A stretch of DNA of 64,000 bases, from NCBI RefSeq assembly GCF_900107195.1, contig NZ_FNPB01000003.1:1-64000 (forward strand), written 5' to 3'. Source of the DNA: Halobellus clavatus (GTDB lineage Archaea; Halobacteriota; Halobacteria; Halobacteriales; Haloferacaceae). Below, piece after piece: positions 16,964 to 25,346 of this stretch; within the stretch, counting starts at the first letter, position 1, and every line of letters begins with the position of its first letter. The position numbers and the translations under genes were made by a program. The notes below the pieces were generated by a model that did not search any database, was not told where the DNA came from, and saw only the letters and a program-made list of their open reading frames with translations.

Positions 16964-17656
16964 TTACCGGTCGGTGCTCTCGATCCCCTCGTCGGTAATC
17001 TCGAACGTAACGCTCTCGCCGACCGCTTTCGCTCTGTGCTTTTCGAGCGTCGCTCGGCGGTTGCCGCCACGGAACCGTTCCAGTCGCACGACCGCGCCGG
17101 TCCAGTGTTCGAGGGTGTGGCCCCCAAGCGCCCGCGTGCGGTCTGCGTCCGGATCAGTGAACACCTGATTCGTGATGATGACCGCGAGGTCGTGTTTCCG
17201 CGCGAGCGAGAGTAGGTGCGTCACCTGGCTGGCGACCCGGCGGAGCGAGTCGCCGGCGTCGGTGTCGCCGGTGCGTTCGAGGCGGTAGAAGCCGGTCGCG
17301 CTGTCGAGGACGATCAGGTCGGCACGCGGGGCGAACTCCTCGGTGTCGCGGACGGCTTCCTCCTGTTCTTCGAAATCGTGTGCCTCCGAGACGATCAGCC
17401 TGGAGGTGACGTCCTCGACGGATTCCTCCTCGGCGACGGCCGCGGCGAGTTGGTGGAAGCGATCGATCGAGAGGCCCTCGGTGTCGATGTAGACGGCGCG
17501 CTCGCCGGCGGCGGCGACGCGGACGGCCGCCGACAGGGCGACGTTCGTTTTCCCGGCCGCGGGCGGCCCATAGAGCTGCGTGACGGTGCCGCGCTCAACT
17601 CCCCCTCCCAGCAGACCGTCGAGCGCTCGGCACCCCGTGGTGAGTGCGTCGGTCAC
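16964..17656 (-). CDS. radB: DNA repair/recombination protein RadB
   Basis: RadB is the short archaeal RecA/RadA paralogue that modulates homologous recombination. The 230-residue protein has Walker A GPPAAGKT at residues 30-37, Walker B in ADLIVLDSATG, and the RecA-core segment LAVIITNQVFTDP. It lacks the N-terminal HhH domain of RadA. It starts MTDALTTGCRALDGLLGGGVERG, the standard RadB opening. Its start faces that of the TctA-like gene across 124 bp, so the two share a divergent promoter region. Confidence 0.93.
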   Translation of the reverse strand: MTDALTTGCRALDGLLGGGVERGTVTQLYGPPAAGKTNVALSAAVRVAAAGERAVYIDTEGLSIDRFHQLAAAVAEEESVEDVTSRLIVSEAHDFEEQEEAVRDTEEFAPRADLIVLDSATGFYRLERTGDTDAGDSLRRVASQVTHLLSLARKHDLAVIITNQVFTDPDADRTRALGGHTLEHWTGAVVRLERFRGGNRRATLEKHRAKAVGESVTFEITDEGIESTDR

Positions 17657-17780
17657 GCGCCACTCTCGGGCGTCTCCGGCGAAAAACCCCCCGGTCCATC
17701 GGAGCCGACTGCCGACTGTGACCCGGATTCCCTTGACGACCGCCGAGCGTTGAAATACGAAGCCGGGACCATCCCCGGTG

Positions 17781-19040
17781 ATGGACGCCGCTGTGACGAC
17801 ACTGACGTACGCGCTGCTCGGAATCGGGGCCGGGACGGTGACCGGACTGATTCCGGGGCTTCACGTCAACAGCGTCGCGTTCGGAGCCGTCGGCGTCGCG
17901 ACTCACCTGCCCGGCCCGCCGGGGGCGGTCGTCGCGGCAATCCTCGCAGCGGGGGTGGTCCACACGTTTCTCTCGATCGTTCCCGGGCTGGTGCTGGGCG
18001 TCCCAGACGCCGCCACCGCGCCGGGTGCACTGCCAGGGCACCGGCTCGTCCTCGCCGGCCGGGGCCGGGAGACGATCCGGCTCTCCGCGCTCGGAAGCGG
18101 GATCGCGCTCGTCGCCGCGGTGGTCGTCGCGGTGCCGCTCGCCGGTCTGATCGGGGCCGGCCGTCGCTGGCTGCTCGCGGCACTCCCGGCGCTACTGGCG
18201 CTCGTGGCCGCGCTCTTGATCCTCGCCGAACCGACACGACGTCGTCGCCTCGGTGGCCTGTGTTGTCTGTGCGCGGCGACGCTCCTGGGTCTCCTGACGC
18301 TCGATCTCCCGGCGAGCGGGCCGGTGTCACCCTCGGGCGCGGCCTCGATGCTCGCGCCGCTCTTCGGTGGGCTGTTCGGCGCGCCGATCCTCCTCGACGC
18401 GCTGGACGTCCGGGGCGCGATTCCGCCGCAGGACGGGACCCGACTCGGGCTCTCGCGGTCCGAAACGCTCAGGGCCGCACTCTCGGGTGTCGGCGGCGGC
18501 GCACTCGTCGGCTACCTGCCGGGCGTCTCCGCCGGCGTCGCGGCCGTGCTGGCGCTCGGCGGTGCCGGGGGTAGCGGACCCGCCGGCCGCGGTTCCGATC
18601 GCGCCTACGTCGTCGCCACGAGCGGCGCTGATACGGCGACGGCGGTCTTTTCGGTCGCTTCGCTCGTCGTCCTCGGCGCTCCGCGGAGCGGCGTGACGGT
18701 CGCGGCCCAGGCGCTCTTGACTGACGGGAATGGTGACTTCGCACTCGCCGTGGCCGACACGGTCGTGCTGTTCGCGACGCTCGTCGTCGCGGCAGCCGTC
18801 GGCGTGGTGCTTCTGGTGACGCTCGGCGAGTGGTATCTCGGCGCGGTCCGCCGATTGCCGCGCCGGCCGCTCGTCGTCTCTGTCCTCTGTCTGCTGGCCG
18901 CGCTCTCGGTCGGGTTCGCGGGCGTCCTCGGCGGCGCCGTGTTCTGTCTCGCGACGCTGCTCGGGCTGGTGCCGCCGCGGGTCGGCGCGCGGCGCGTTCA
19001 CCTGATGGGGGTGTTGTTCGGACCGATCATCCTGGGATGA
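17781..19040 (+). CDS. TctA-like/DUF112 integral membrane permease
   Basis: A 419-residue protein with about ten hydrophobic helices. It shows two Gly-rich repeats typical of the TctA/DUF112 superfamily: GIGAGTVTGLIPGLHVNSVA at the N-terminus and GGALVGYLPGVSAGVAAVLA in the middle. TctA proteins are the large permease subunit of tripartite carboxylate transporters. No TctB or binding protein is nearby, so this archaeal type probably acts alone or has another role; the substrate is unknown. GTG (17778) and ATG (17781) are adjacent. A TATA-like AAATAC about 28 nt upstream supports a leaderless ATG. Confidence 0.8.
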   Translation: MDAAVTTLTYALLGIGAGTVTGLIPGLHVNSVAFGAVGVATHLPGPPGAVVAAILAAGVVHTFLSIVPGLVLGVPDAATAPGALPGHRLVLAGRGRETIRLSALGSGIALVAAVVVAVPLAGLIGAGRRWLLAALPALLALVAALLILAEPTRRRRLGGLCCLCAATLLGLLTLDLPASGPVSPSGAASMLAPLFGGLFGAPILLDALDVRGAIPPQDGTRLGLSRSETLRAALSGVGGGALVGYLPGVSAGVAAVLALGGAGGSGPAGRGSDRAYVVATSGADTATAVFSVASLVVLGAPRSGVTVAAQALLTDGNGDFALAVADTVVLFATLVVAAAVGVVLLVTLGEWYLGAVRRLPRRPLVVSVLCLLAALSVGFAGVLGGAVFCLATLLGLVPPRVGARRVHLMGVLFGPIILG

Positions 19041-19085
19041 ACGGGAAAGACAACCGTTAAAAGTCGCGGCCGGGTCCAGTAGTGT

Positions 19086-19265
19086 ATGAGCCAGTCCGAA
19101 CAGCGACACGCCCGACAGTGCGTGTCCTGTGGCATCAACATCTCCGGCATGAGCGCGGCGACGTTCAACTGTCCGGACTGTGGCCACGAGATCTCGCGGT
19201 GTGCGAAGTGCCGAAAACAGAGCAACCTCTATGAGTGCCCGGACTGCGGGTTTATGGGACCCTGA
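19086..19265 (+). CDS. Small zinc-ribbon RNA-binding-type protein, 59 aa
   Basis: The protein carries four CxxC knuckles: Cys12/15, 29/32, 39/42 and 51/54, in the form of two zinc ribbons (CVSCG, CPDCG, CAKC, CPDCG). The length, layout and position before aEF-1beta match the haloarchaeal micro-zinc-finger family typified by Haloferax HVO_2753, which has been linked to swarming and biofilm formation. A TATA-like GTTAAAAG about 27 nt upstream gives a leaderless mRNA. It is 3 bp upstream of the aEF-1beta gene, so the two are co-transcribed. Confidence 0.9.
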   Translation: MSQSEQRHARQCVSCGINISGMSAATFNCPDCGHEISRCAKCRKQSNLYECPDCGFMGP

Positions 19266-19268
19266 ACG

Positions 19269-19535
19269 ATGGGAAAAGTTGCAGCCAAAATCAAGGTGAT
19301 GCCGAACAGCCCCGAAATCGATCTTGACGAACTCCAAGAGCGACTCGAACAGTCGCTCCCCGAGGGCGCGAAGATCAACGGCTTCGAGCGTGACGACGTC
19401 GCGTTCGGACTCGTCGCGCTCCTGCCCACCGTCATCGTCCCCGACGACGCCGGCGGGACTGAGGCCGTCGAAGAGTCCTTCTCCGAGGTCGACGGCGTCG
19501 AGAGCGTGGCCGTCGAGAACGTCGGCCGTATCTGA
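19269..19535 (+). CDS. ef1b: Translation elongation factor 1-beta (aEF-1beta)
   Basis: The 88-residue protein corresponds to the guanine-exchange domain of aEF-1beta, which recharges EF-1alpha with GTP. It opens [20 protein letters not shown] and has the family core [20 protein letters not shown] and the end [18 protein letters not shown]. The length is typical for archaea. Three bases separate it from the zinc-ribbon gene; it therefore depends on that gene's promoter. Confidence 0.95.
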   Translation: MGKVAAKIKVMPNSPEIDLDELQERLEQSLPEGAKINGFERDDVAFGLVALLPTVIVPDDAGGTEAVEESFSEVDGVESVAVENVGRI

Positions 19536-19637
19536 TTCTTCGGGCGAAGCGATTCCCCGACGCTCATCTGCCGCTGGAGAGCGGAGCGACCAGCGTGCAG
19601 ACGACAGCACCGACGGGACGACCCGTTCGAGCGGCGC

Positions 19638-19904
19638 TTACTCGCTCCGACGGAGGACGAGCACGCCGACGACCGGTGAGAAGATGAAACCGAGCCCGAG
19701 CGCGATGATCAGCGGGAGCGCCCCGCCGATCGACCACGAGGCCGCCACGCCGACCACGGCGCCTAGGAGAATGCTCGCCGCGACGCCGAGGCCGAACTGT
19801 TCCAGTCGAGTGCTCGAATCGTCGTGGGTCGACCCCCCGTCGCCTTCGAGGGCGCCCTCGACGTCCTCAGAGAGTTGTCCACCGGATGCGTATTCTTGTG
19901 CCAT
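19638..19904 (-). CDS. Small two-TM membrane protein, unknown function
   Basis: The 88-residue protein has a soluble acidic half (MAQEYASGGQLSEDVEG and a DGGSTHDDSS stretch) followed by two membrane helices, about 40-60 (GVAASILLGAVVGVAASWS) and 63-84 (LPLIIALGLGFIFSPVVGVL), ending in RRSE. It looks like a small AtpI/DUF-type two-helix protein but I assign no family. I chose the ATG at 19904, where the acidic composition starts; the open frame continues upstream into non-coding-like sequence. Confidence 0.65.
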   Translation of the reverse strand: MAQEYASGGQLSEDVEGALEGDGGSTHDDSSTRLEQFGLGVAASILLGAVVGVAASWSIGGALPLIIALGLGFIFSPVVGVLVLRRSE

Positions 19905-20035
19905 ACCGGGCCGTTGAACGCCCCGTGATTTAGACTTTGCCGAGACGGGTCGCGACCCGCCACCGTGCCCGCTGCGCTGGCACGGACGGAACGTGCGTTT
20001 TATAACTGCGTCCCAAGTATGGAACTCCAACGACT

Positions 20036-20326
20036 ATGCCGAGTTCCAATGGTCCACTTCACGGGACGCGAGGAAAGCTCTCGAACAAGCCACGTAACCG
20101 GGGCACGTCGCCACCGCAGCGCTCGATCGCCGAGTACGACGAGGGACAGAAGGTCCATCTGAAGATCGACCCGAGCGCCCAGGACGGCCGCTTCCACCCC
20201 CGGTTCAACGGGCACACCGGCGAGGTCATCGGCAAACAGGGCCGCGCGTTCAAGGTCCGGATCGTCGATGGCGGCAAAGAGAAGACGATCATCGCTCACC
20301 CCGCTCACCTGCGCGCACAGGAATAA
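20036..20326 (+). CDS. rpl21e: 50S ribosomal protein L21e
   Basis: The 96-residue protein begins [20 protein letters not shown] and contains the L21e signature [19 protein letters not shown]. It belongs to the large ribosomal subunit. A strong TATA box TTTTATAAC lies at 19995-20003, giving a short leader. It heads the canonical archaeal run L21e, Rpo4, DUF655, KsgA, HemK; the Rpo4 gene follows after 9 bp. Confidence 0.97.
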   Translation: MPSSNGPLHGTRGKLSNKPRNRGTSPPQRSIAEYDEGQKVHLKIDPSAQDGRFHPRFNGHTGEVIGKQGRAFKVRIVDGGKEKTIIAHPAHLRAQE

Positions 20327-20335
20327 CCGTCCGCG

Positions 20336-20692
20336 ATGACCATCTTCAAAGAGAAGGTCGACGAGGAGTATCTGACCGTCTCGGAGGTCAAATCCCTCCT
20401 CGAGGACGTCGAAGCCGAGCGCGCCGCCGACGAGGAGCGGGAACTCCGCTACGAGCTCGCGCGAGCCATCGAACACGTCAATCGGTTCGCCCATCTCGAT
20501 CCCGAGGAGTCCCGCGACCTCGTCGAAGAACTTCTCGAACTGGAGAAGGTCGACCCCGTGACGGCCATCAAGATCGCGGACCTGCTCCCACAGAGCCGCG
20601 ACGAACTCCGCGCCGTCTACGCCCAAGAGCGCTACGCGCTCGACGGCGACGAACTCGACGACGTACTGAACGTCGTCGCGAAGTACGTCTGA
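20336..20692 (+). CDS. rpo4: RNA polymerase subunit Rpo4 (RpoF)
   Basis: The 118-residue protein is the archaeal Rpb4 homologue that forms the stalk of RNA polymerase with Rpo7. It begins MTIFKEKVDEEYLTVSEVKSL, and the C-terminal HRDC-like part reads VDPVTAIKIADLLPQSRDELRAVYA. Length and order of helices fit the family. It lies 9 bp after rpl21e and is very probably translated from the same mRNA. Confidence 0.95.
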   Translation: MTIFKEKVDEEYLTVSEVKSLLEDVEAERAADEERELRYELARAIEHVNRFAHLDPEESRDLVEELLELEKVDPVTAIKIADLLPQSRDELRAVYAQERYALDGDELDDVLNVVAKYV

Positions 20693-20774
20693 CGCCCCCG
20701 GACTCGTCTCCTGCCGCCCAAGGGCTGCCGATCGCGGCCCGGTCCGAGACCACGTCGCCACCCCGTCGGCCAAC

Positions 20775-20786
20775 TTTTTAAATACG
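20775..20786 (+). promoter_or_regulatory. TATA box of the DUF655-ksgA-mscS-hemK run
   Basis: A strong TTTTTAAATAC lies 22-32 nt upstream of the ATG at 20807, indicating a leaderless or near-leaderless transcript separate from the rpl21e-rpo4 promoter. Confidence 0.65.
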
Positions 20787-20806
20787 CCGTGGGCGTACGT
20801 GTGTGT

Positions 20807-21454
20807 ATGACTACGACCGACGGCGGGAGCGACGGCGATCCCCCCGAGGCGGCGACGGACGACGCCGATACGAGCGAGGGAACCGAATCCGAGGCCGTCG
20901 ACAGACGCTATGCGGTCGTCTTGGACTACCTCCAGCACGGCCGTGCCGACGACGACCGGCCGCGACACCGGAAGTCGCCGCTGGCGTACGCCCTCGGAGA
21001 GCGGGACTTCCGGCTGTTCGAACTGACGTTCACCGAAGACGCCGACGTGTCGATCGGCGACCGGGTCGTGATCGGCCCCACGGAGGCCAGAGACGTCGTC
21101 GACGGCTTCAAACAGGTCGAATACGAGGACCTCTCGAACACCGCGAACGCGGAACTGGAGTACGCGGTCGAAGAGATCATCGACGCCGACGAGGACCGAT
21201 TCGTCGACTTCTACAACGACGCCCAACCCATCACGCTCCGTCTCCACCAGTTGAACCTGCTCCCGGGGATCGGGAAGAAACTCCGGAACAACATCCTCGA
21301 TCAGCGCAAGCGCGGGCCCTTCGAGAGCTTCGAGGACCTCGAAGAACGGATCTCGGGACTACACAACCCCCGGGAGGTCCTCGTCGAGCGCATTATGGAG
21401 GAGCTGCGCGACGACGACCTGAAGTACAAGACGTTCGTCGGCCGCGAGTCGTAA
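20807..21454 (+). CDS. DUF655 putative nucleic-acid-binding protein
   Basis: The 215-residue protein has an acidic head and then the DUF655 domain: an OB-like part (RYAVVLDYLQHGRADD, DRVVIGPTEARD) and a helix-hairpin-helix region LLPGIGKKLRNNILDQRKRG. DUF655 genes sit between rpo4 and ksgA throughout Euryarchaeota, so a role in rRNA processing or tRNA/rRNA binding is plausible. The exact function is unknown. I chose the ATG at 20807 rather than the ORF start 18 nt upstream because the TATA box implies transcription begins at about 20800-20805. Confidence 0.88.
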   Translation: MTTTDGGSDGDPPEAATDDADTSEGTESEAVDRRYAVVLDYLQHGRADDDRPRHRKSPLAYALGERDFRLFELTFTEDADVSIGDRVVIGPTEARDVVDGFKQVEYEDLSNTANAELEYAVEEIIDADEDRFVDFYNDAQPITLRLHQLNLLPGIGKKLRNNILDQRKRGPFESFEDLEERISGLHNPREVLVERIMEELRDDDLKYKTFVGRES

Positions 21455-21547
21455 CCGGGCCGTCGGACGAACCGCCCCCGGGCTTGGGGGCTGACAGGAC
21501 CAGCCGAACCCGAGACGTTTACCCGCCTACGCGCGCACAGGACACTA

Positions 21548-22408
21548 ATGACTGAATCGACGCCTGACGCCACCGGTCGCGACCCCGACGCGTTGCGACG
21601 ACGCGCCGGCGTCCGCGGTGATCCCGATCGCGACCAGCACTTCCTGATCGACGATCGCGTGCTCGATCGGATCCCGGAGTACCTGCCTGCAGACGCCGAT
21701 CGTTCACACGTCCTCGAGATCGGCGGCGGGACGGGCGCGCTCACCGACCGACTGCTCCGGACCGCCGACCGCGTCACCGTCGTCGAACGGGATCCGTCGC
21801 TGGCGGCGTTCCTCCGCGAGGAGTTCGCCGACGCCGTCGACGACGGACGCCTCACGATCCGCGAGGGCGACGCGCTCTCGATCGACCTGCCCGCGTTCTC
21901 GGCGTGCGTCTCGAACCTCCCGTACGGGATCTCCTCGGAGATCGCGTTCCGACTCCTCCCGACGGGCCGACCGCTGGTGTTGATGTTCCAGCGCGAGTTC
22001 GGCGAGCGGATGGCGGCCGAGCCGGGGAGCGACGACTACGGCCGCCTGTCGGTCAGCGCCCAGCACTACGCGGACGTGGAGGTCGTCGAGATCGTCCCGC
22101 CAGACGCGTTCGACCCCGCTCCGGCCGTCGAGAGCGCGATCGTCCGGCTTCGCCCCCGAGACCCCGATTACGACGTCGACGACGAGGCGTTCTTCTTCGA
22201 CTTCGTGAAGGCGCTGTTCACACAGCGACGGAAGACGATCCGCAACGGCATCAGGAACACCGCCCACATCTCGGGACTTGAGGATCCAGCGGCGGTGATC
22301 GACGCGGTCACCGCGGTAGACGAAGACCTGTTGCGCAAGCGCGCAGGATCGCTCGCGCCGGCGACGTTCGCCAGGCTGACCGAACTCGCCGACGAGCACG
22401 GACGCTGA
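21548..22408 (+). CDS. ksgA: 16S rRNA dimethyladenosine transferase KsgA
   Basis: KsgA dimethylates two adjacent adenosines in the 3' hairpin of 16S rRNA during late small-subunit assembly. The 286-residue protein has the SAM-binding EIGGGTGALTDRLL near residues 57-70, the acidic loop VVERDPSLAAF, and the catalytic NLPYGIS at 123-129. QHFLIDDRVLDRI near residue 30 is the usual family opening. It forms an operon with DUF655 upstream and MscS downstream, with 10 bp between its stop and the next ATG. Confidence 0.95.
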   Translation: MTESTPDATGRDPDALRRRAGVRGDPDRDQHFLIDDRVLDRIPEYLPADADRSHVLEIGGGTGALTDRLLRTADRVTVVERDPSLAAFLREEFADAVDDGRLTIREGDALSIDLPAFSACVSNLPYGISSEIAFRLLPTGRPLVLMFQREFGERMAAEPGSDDYGRLSVSAQHYADVEVVEIVPPDAFDPAPAVESAIVRLRPRDPDYDVDDEAFFFDFVKALFTQRRKTIRNGIRNTAHISGLEDPAAVIDAVTAVDEDLLRKRAGSLAPATFARLTELADEHGR

Positions 22409-22418
22409 GGTGAGTGGG

Positions 22419-23636
22419 ATGCCCGGGCAACTCACCCTACAGACCACGACTGAAGGCGTGAACAGCACCCTTGAGACCGTCCCCCAGTTGATCCCGGGGC
22501 TTCCGGGCCGGATCGCCGCCACCTTTACCATCGGACTGCTGGTGATGGCGCTACTGGCGCGGACCGACAGGCTTCACGCGCTCGAACCCGAGCGGTTCCC
22601 CTCGGCGGTGTGGCACCTGTTCGTCACGCTGGCTACGATGATCACTGCCGCGACCGGCGGCGTCGCGATCGTCTCGGTCTGGGGGCTCTCCTCGGAACTG
22701 CTCGGTGTCTTCGGCGACAACCTGGGCCCCGAGGCGGCGGTTCGACTCGGGATCTCCATCCTGTTCCTGATCGGCGCGTACACGATGACGGGGCTGATCC
22801 GCCAGCTGGTCGAGGAGATCGCCCAGACGCGGTCCTCCCTCGGCGAGCACGAACGGGAGATCGCTTTCCGGGTCGGACAGGTGACGCTGTATCTCCTCTC
22901 GTTTATGATCGTCCTGTCGCTGTGGCAGGTGAACATCGGCGGCATCCTCGTCGGGGCGGGGTTCCTCGGCATCGTCGTCGGGATGGCCGCTCGACAGACG
23001 CTCGGAGCGCTCTTGGCCGGATTCGTGCTGATGTTCTCACGGCCCTTCGAGATCGGCGACTGGATCCAGGTCGAAGAGTATGAGGGCATCGTCACCGACA
23101 TCACCATCGTCAACACCCGCGTGCAGACGTTCGATGGCGAGTACGTGATGATCCCGAACGACGTCGTCTCGTCGAACAGCCTGGTCAACCGAAGCCGGAA
23201 GGGGCGGCTCCGGATCGAAGTCGAAGTCGGAGTCGACTACGACTCGGACCCCGAACGAGCCGCAAACGTCGCACAGGACGCGGTTTCGGGCCTCGACGAT
23301 CCGATGAACGTCCCCACGCCACAGGTCGTGCTCAAGCGACTGGGTGACTCCTCGGTCGTTCTGGGCGTTCGATACTGGATCGACAACCCGAGCGCGCGCC
23401 GAAAGTGGCGCTCGCAGACCGCAGTCATCGGGGCGGTAAAACGAGCGCTCGAAAGCGAGGGGATCAAGATTCCCTTCCCGCAGCGCGAACTGGCCGGCCG
23501 CGAGGAGGCCGGCGGATTCGTCCTCGCAGGCGACGACACGGGAGCGAGCGAGGCCCGCACGACCGAACCGACGGCAAGTCGAACCGACGGCGGGGCGAGC
23601 GGTGCCGAGGGCACCGACGGGGACGGATCCGCGTGA
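22419..23636 (+). CDS. MscS-family mechanosensitive channel
   Basis: The 405-residue protein has four or so membrane helices (about 30-50, 70-95, 110-130, 155-180) and the MscS core: GAGFLGIVVGMAARQTLG pore-lining helix TM3, then RPFEIGDWIQVEEYEG and the beta domain with MIPNDVVSSNSLVNRSR. It should release solutes on osmotic down-shock. The acidic tail after residue 360 is unstructured. A GTG at 22410 is possible, but GAGGTGA at 22407-22413 lies at proper distance for the ATG at 22419. The stop overlaps the hemK start by 4 bp. Confidence 0.92.
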   Translation: MPGQLTLQTTTEGVNSTLETVPQLIPGLPGRIAATFTIGLLVMALLARTDRLHALEPERFPSAVWHLFVTLATMITAATGGVAIVSVWGLSSELLGVFGDNLGPEAAVRLGISILFLIGAYTMTGLIRQLVEEIAQTRSSLGEHEREIAFRVGQVTLYLLSFMIVLSLWQVNIGGILVGAGFLGIVVGMAARQTLGALLAGFVLMFSRPFEIGDWIQVEEYEGIVTDITIVNTRVQTFDGEYVMIPNDVVSSNSLVNRSRKGRLRIEVEVGVDYDSDPERAANVAQDAVSGLDDPMNVPTPQVVLKRLGDSSVVLGVRYWIDNPSARRKWRSQTAVIGAVKRALESEGIKIPFPQRELAGREEAGGFVLAGDDTGASEARTTEPTASRTDGGASGAEGTDGDGSA

Positions 23637-24280
23637 CCGACGACTCGTCGTCGGCGTTAGCCGAACGCCGCGGGATGGAGACGCGGGTCTATCAGCCGGC
23701 GGAGGACTCGGGCCTCCTCGCATCGGCCGTCCTCGAGCGCGGCCGGGGTCGGCTGCTGGAGGTCGGCACCGGCTCGGGGTGGGTTGCAGCGCGGGCGGCC
23801 CGCGAGGCCGACGACGTGAGCGAGGTGGTCGCGAGCGACCTCAGTCCCCACGCCTGTCGGGCCGCGCGGGAGCGAGCACGTGAGGGCCCGGACGCGGACG
23901 AGGCCGGACGGACCCCGACGACGGCCTTCGAGGTGGTCCGCGGGAGTCTGGTCGAACCGTTTGCCGCCGAGACCTTCGATACGGTCGCGTTCAATCCGCC
24001 GTATCTCCCGACCGACCCGGACAACGAGTGGGACGACTGGATGGAGCGCGCGCTCTCGGGCGGCGAGTCCGGACGCGAACTGGTCGATCCGTTCCTCGAC
24101 ACGGTCGCTCGGGTTCTCACTGCTGACGGACTCGTCTTGCTTCTCGTGAGTTCGCTCACTGGCTACGACGAGGTGCTCTCCTACGCCGCGAACTGCGGAT
24201 TCGACCACGAAGTCGTCGTCGAGGAGTCCTACCCCTTCGAGACGCTCACTGTCGTCGGCCTGACACCGAAGAATAACTGA
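23633..24280 (+). CDS. HemK/PrmC-family release-factor glutamine methyltransferase
   Basis: The 215-residue protein is a class-I SAM methyltransferase with motif I LLEVGTGSGWVAARAA and the diagnostic FNPPYLP. The short form without an N-terminal domain is the archaeal/eukaryal HemK2 (Mtq2) type, which methylates the GGQ glutamine of aRF1, often with a Trm112-like partner. VYQPAEDSGLLASAVLE is a family hallmark before motif I. The GTG start overlaps the mscS stop (GTGA). Long open frame upstream of it is shadow sequence. Confidence 0.92.
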   Translation: MTDDSSSALAERRGMETRVYQPAEDSGLLASAVLERGRGRLLEVGTGSGWVAARAAREADDVSEVVASDLSPHACRAARERAREGPDADEAGRTPTTAFEVVRGSLVEPFAAETFDTVAFNPPYLPTDPDNEWDDWMERALSGGESGRELVDPFLDTVARVLTADGLVLLLVSSLTGYDEVLSYAANCGFDHEVVVEESYPFETLTVVGLTPKNN

Positions 24281-24335
24281 GAAAAATAAAACGGCATAGC
24301 AAATATTAAGCAGCGTCATTCCCTAGCGACTGGTG

Positions 24336-25346
24336 ATGACGGAGTACGTCTCGACCACGCCCGGGTTGTTCCCCCTCCCGGACTGGGCGAAATCGAAACT
24401 TGGAGACCTCAAAGGCCATCAAAAGGGCGATCTGATCGGCGGCGACGAATCGGCGGCGATCGCGAGCGCCTACGACCGCGCCCGCTCGGAGGTCGTCGAC
24501 GAACAGCGCGACGCCGGCGTCGACTGCATCGTCGAGGGCCAACTGCGCTGGGACGATATGCTCGCTCACCCCCTCACTGTCCACGACAACGTCGACACCG
24601 GCGGGATCGTCCGCTACTACGACAACAACAACTTCTACCGCGACCCCAGAGTGGTCGGCGATCTGACTCCCTCCGGCGACGTCGCAGCCGAACTGGATGC
24701 CACCGCCGAACTCCTCGACGGAGAGACGCCGCTACAGGCAGTCTTGCCCGGCCCGTACTCGCTCTCGGAGTTGGCGACCGACGAGCACTACGGCGACGAA
24801 GCCGAGTTCCTGGCCGCGATCGCGGACTTCCTCGCGAGCGAAGTGGCGGCCTTTCCCGACCACGAGACGCTCTTCCTGCTCGATCCCTCGCTGGTGACGT
24901 CGGCGCCGGGCGACGACCTCGCGCCGGGCATCCCGGAGGCGATCGACACGGTCGCGAGCGCCACCGATGCCGACGTCGTCGTCCACACGTACTTCGGCGC
25001 GCTCGAAGAGAAGACCTACGCCTACTTACTCGATGCCGAGTTCGACGCAGTCGGCTTCGACGTCGTGGCGGCGGACCGCGAACAGACAGTCTACAACGCC
25101 TCCGAGTACGGCTGTCCGAGTGATGTCGCCCTCGGACTCGCCGATGGCCAGAACACGCTTGTGGAGTCCGCGGAGACGCTCCGCGAACGCGCGACGTGGT
25201 TCACCGAACAGGTCCCCTCGACGGACTTCGAGACGGTCTATTTCACGACGAACACCGAACCGTTCTACCTCCCCGTGACCAAGTTCCGCGAGAAACTCGG
25301 CGCGCTCTCGGCCGCTGCCGACCTCGATCGGGAGGTGACGGTCTGA
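24336..25346 (+). CDS. MetE-like protein lacking catalytic zinc ligands
   Basis: The 336-residue protein is related to the MetE/core-MetE barrel: VSTTPGLFPLPDWAKSKLG at the N-terminus, VLPGPYSLSELA in the middle, and VYFTTNTEPFYLPVTKFREK at the end. In the place of the HxC zinc motif it reads HTYF (His217, no Cys), and the second conserved Cys is absent. It is therefore unlikely to bind the zinc needed to activate homocysteine. It is followed by a catalytic paralogue overlapping by one base, so it may act as a partner subunit, for example by binding the methyl donor. TATA-like AATATTAAG about 28 nt upstream gives a leaderless mRNA. Confidence 0.85.
   Translation: MTEYVSTTPGLFPLPDWAKSKLGDLKGHQKGDLIGGDESAAIASAYDRARSEVVDEQRDAGVDCIVEGQLRWDDMLAHPLTVHDNVDTGGIVRYYDNNNFYRDPRVVGDLTPSGDVAAELDATAELLDGETPLQAVLPGPYSLSELATDEHYGDEAEFLAAIADFLASEVAAFPDHETLFLLDPSLVTSAPGDDLAPGIPEAIDTVASATDADVVVHTYFGALEEKTYAYLLDAEFDAVGFDVVAADREQTVYNASEYGCPSDVALGLADGQNTLVESAETLRERATWFTEQVPSTDFETVYFTTNTEPFYLPVTKFREKLGALSAAADLDREVTV
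25331..25338 (+). promoter_or_regulatory. Perfect Shine-Dalgarno for second MetE-like gene
   Basis: GGAGGTGA inside the end of the upstream gene is fully complementary to the archaeal 16S 3' end and lies 7 nt before the ATG at 25346, fixing that start and arguing for coupled translation. Confidence 0.8.

Noticed and set aside
19965-20162. Alternative frame starting at 20019 before L21e
   Set aside because: Lacks any domain; L21e is unambiguous in the other frame and fits the TATA box.
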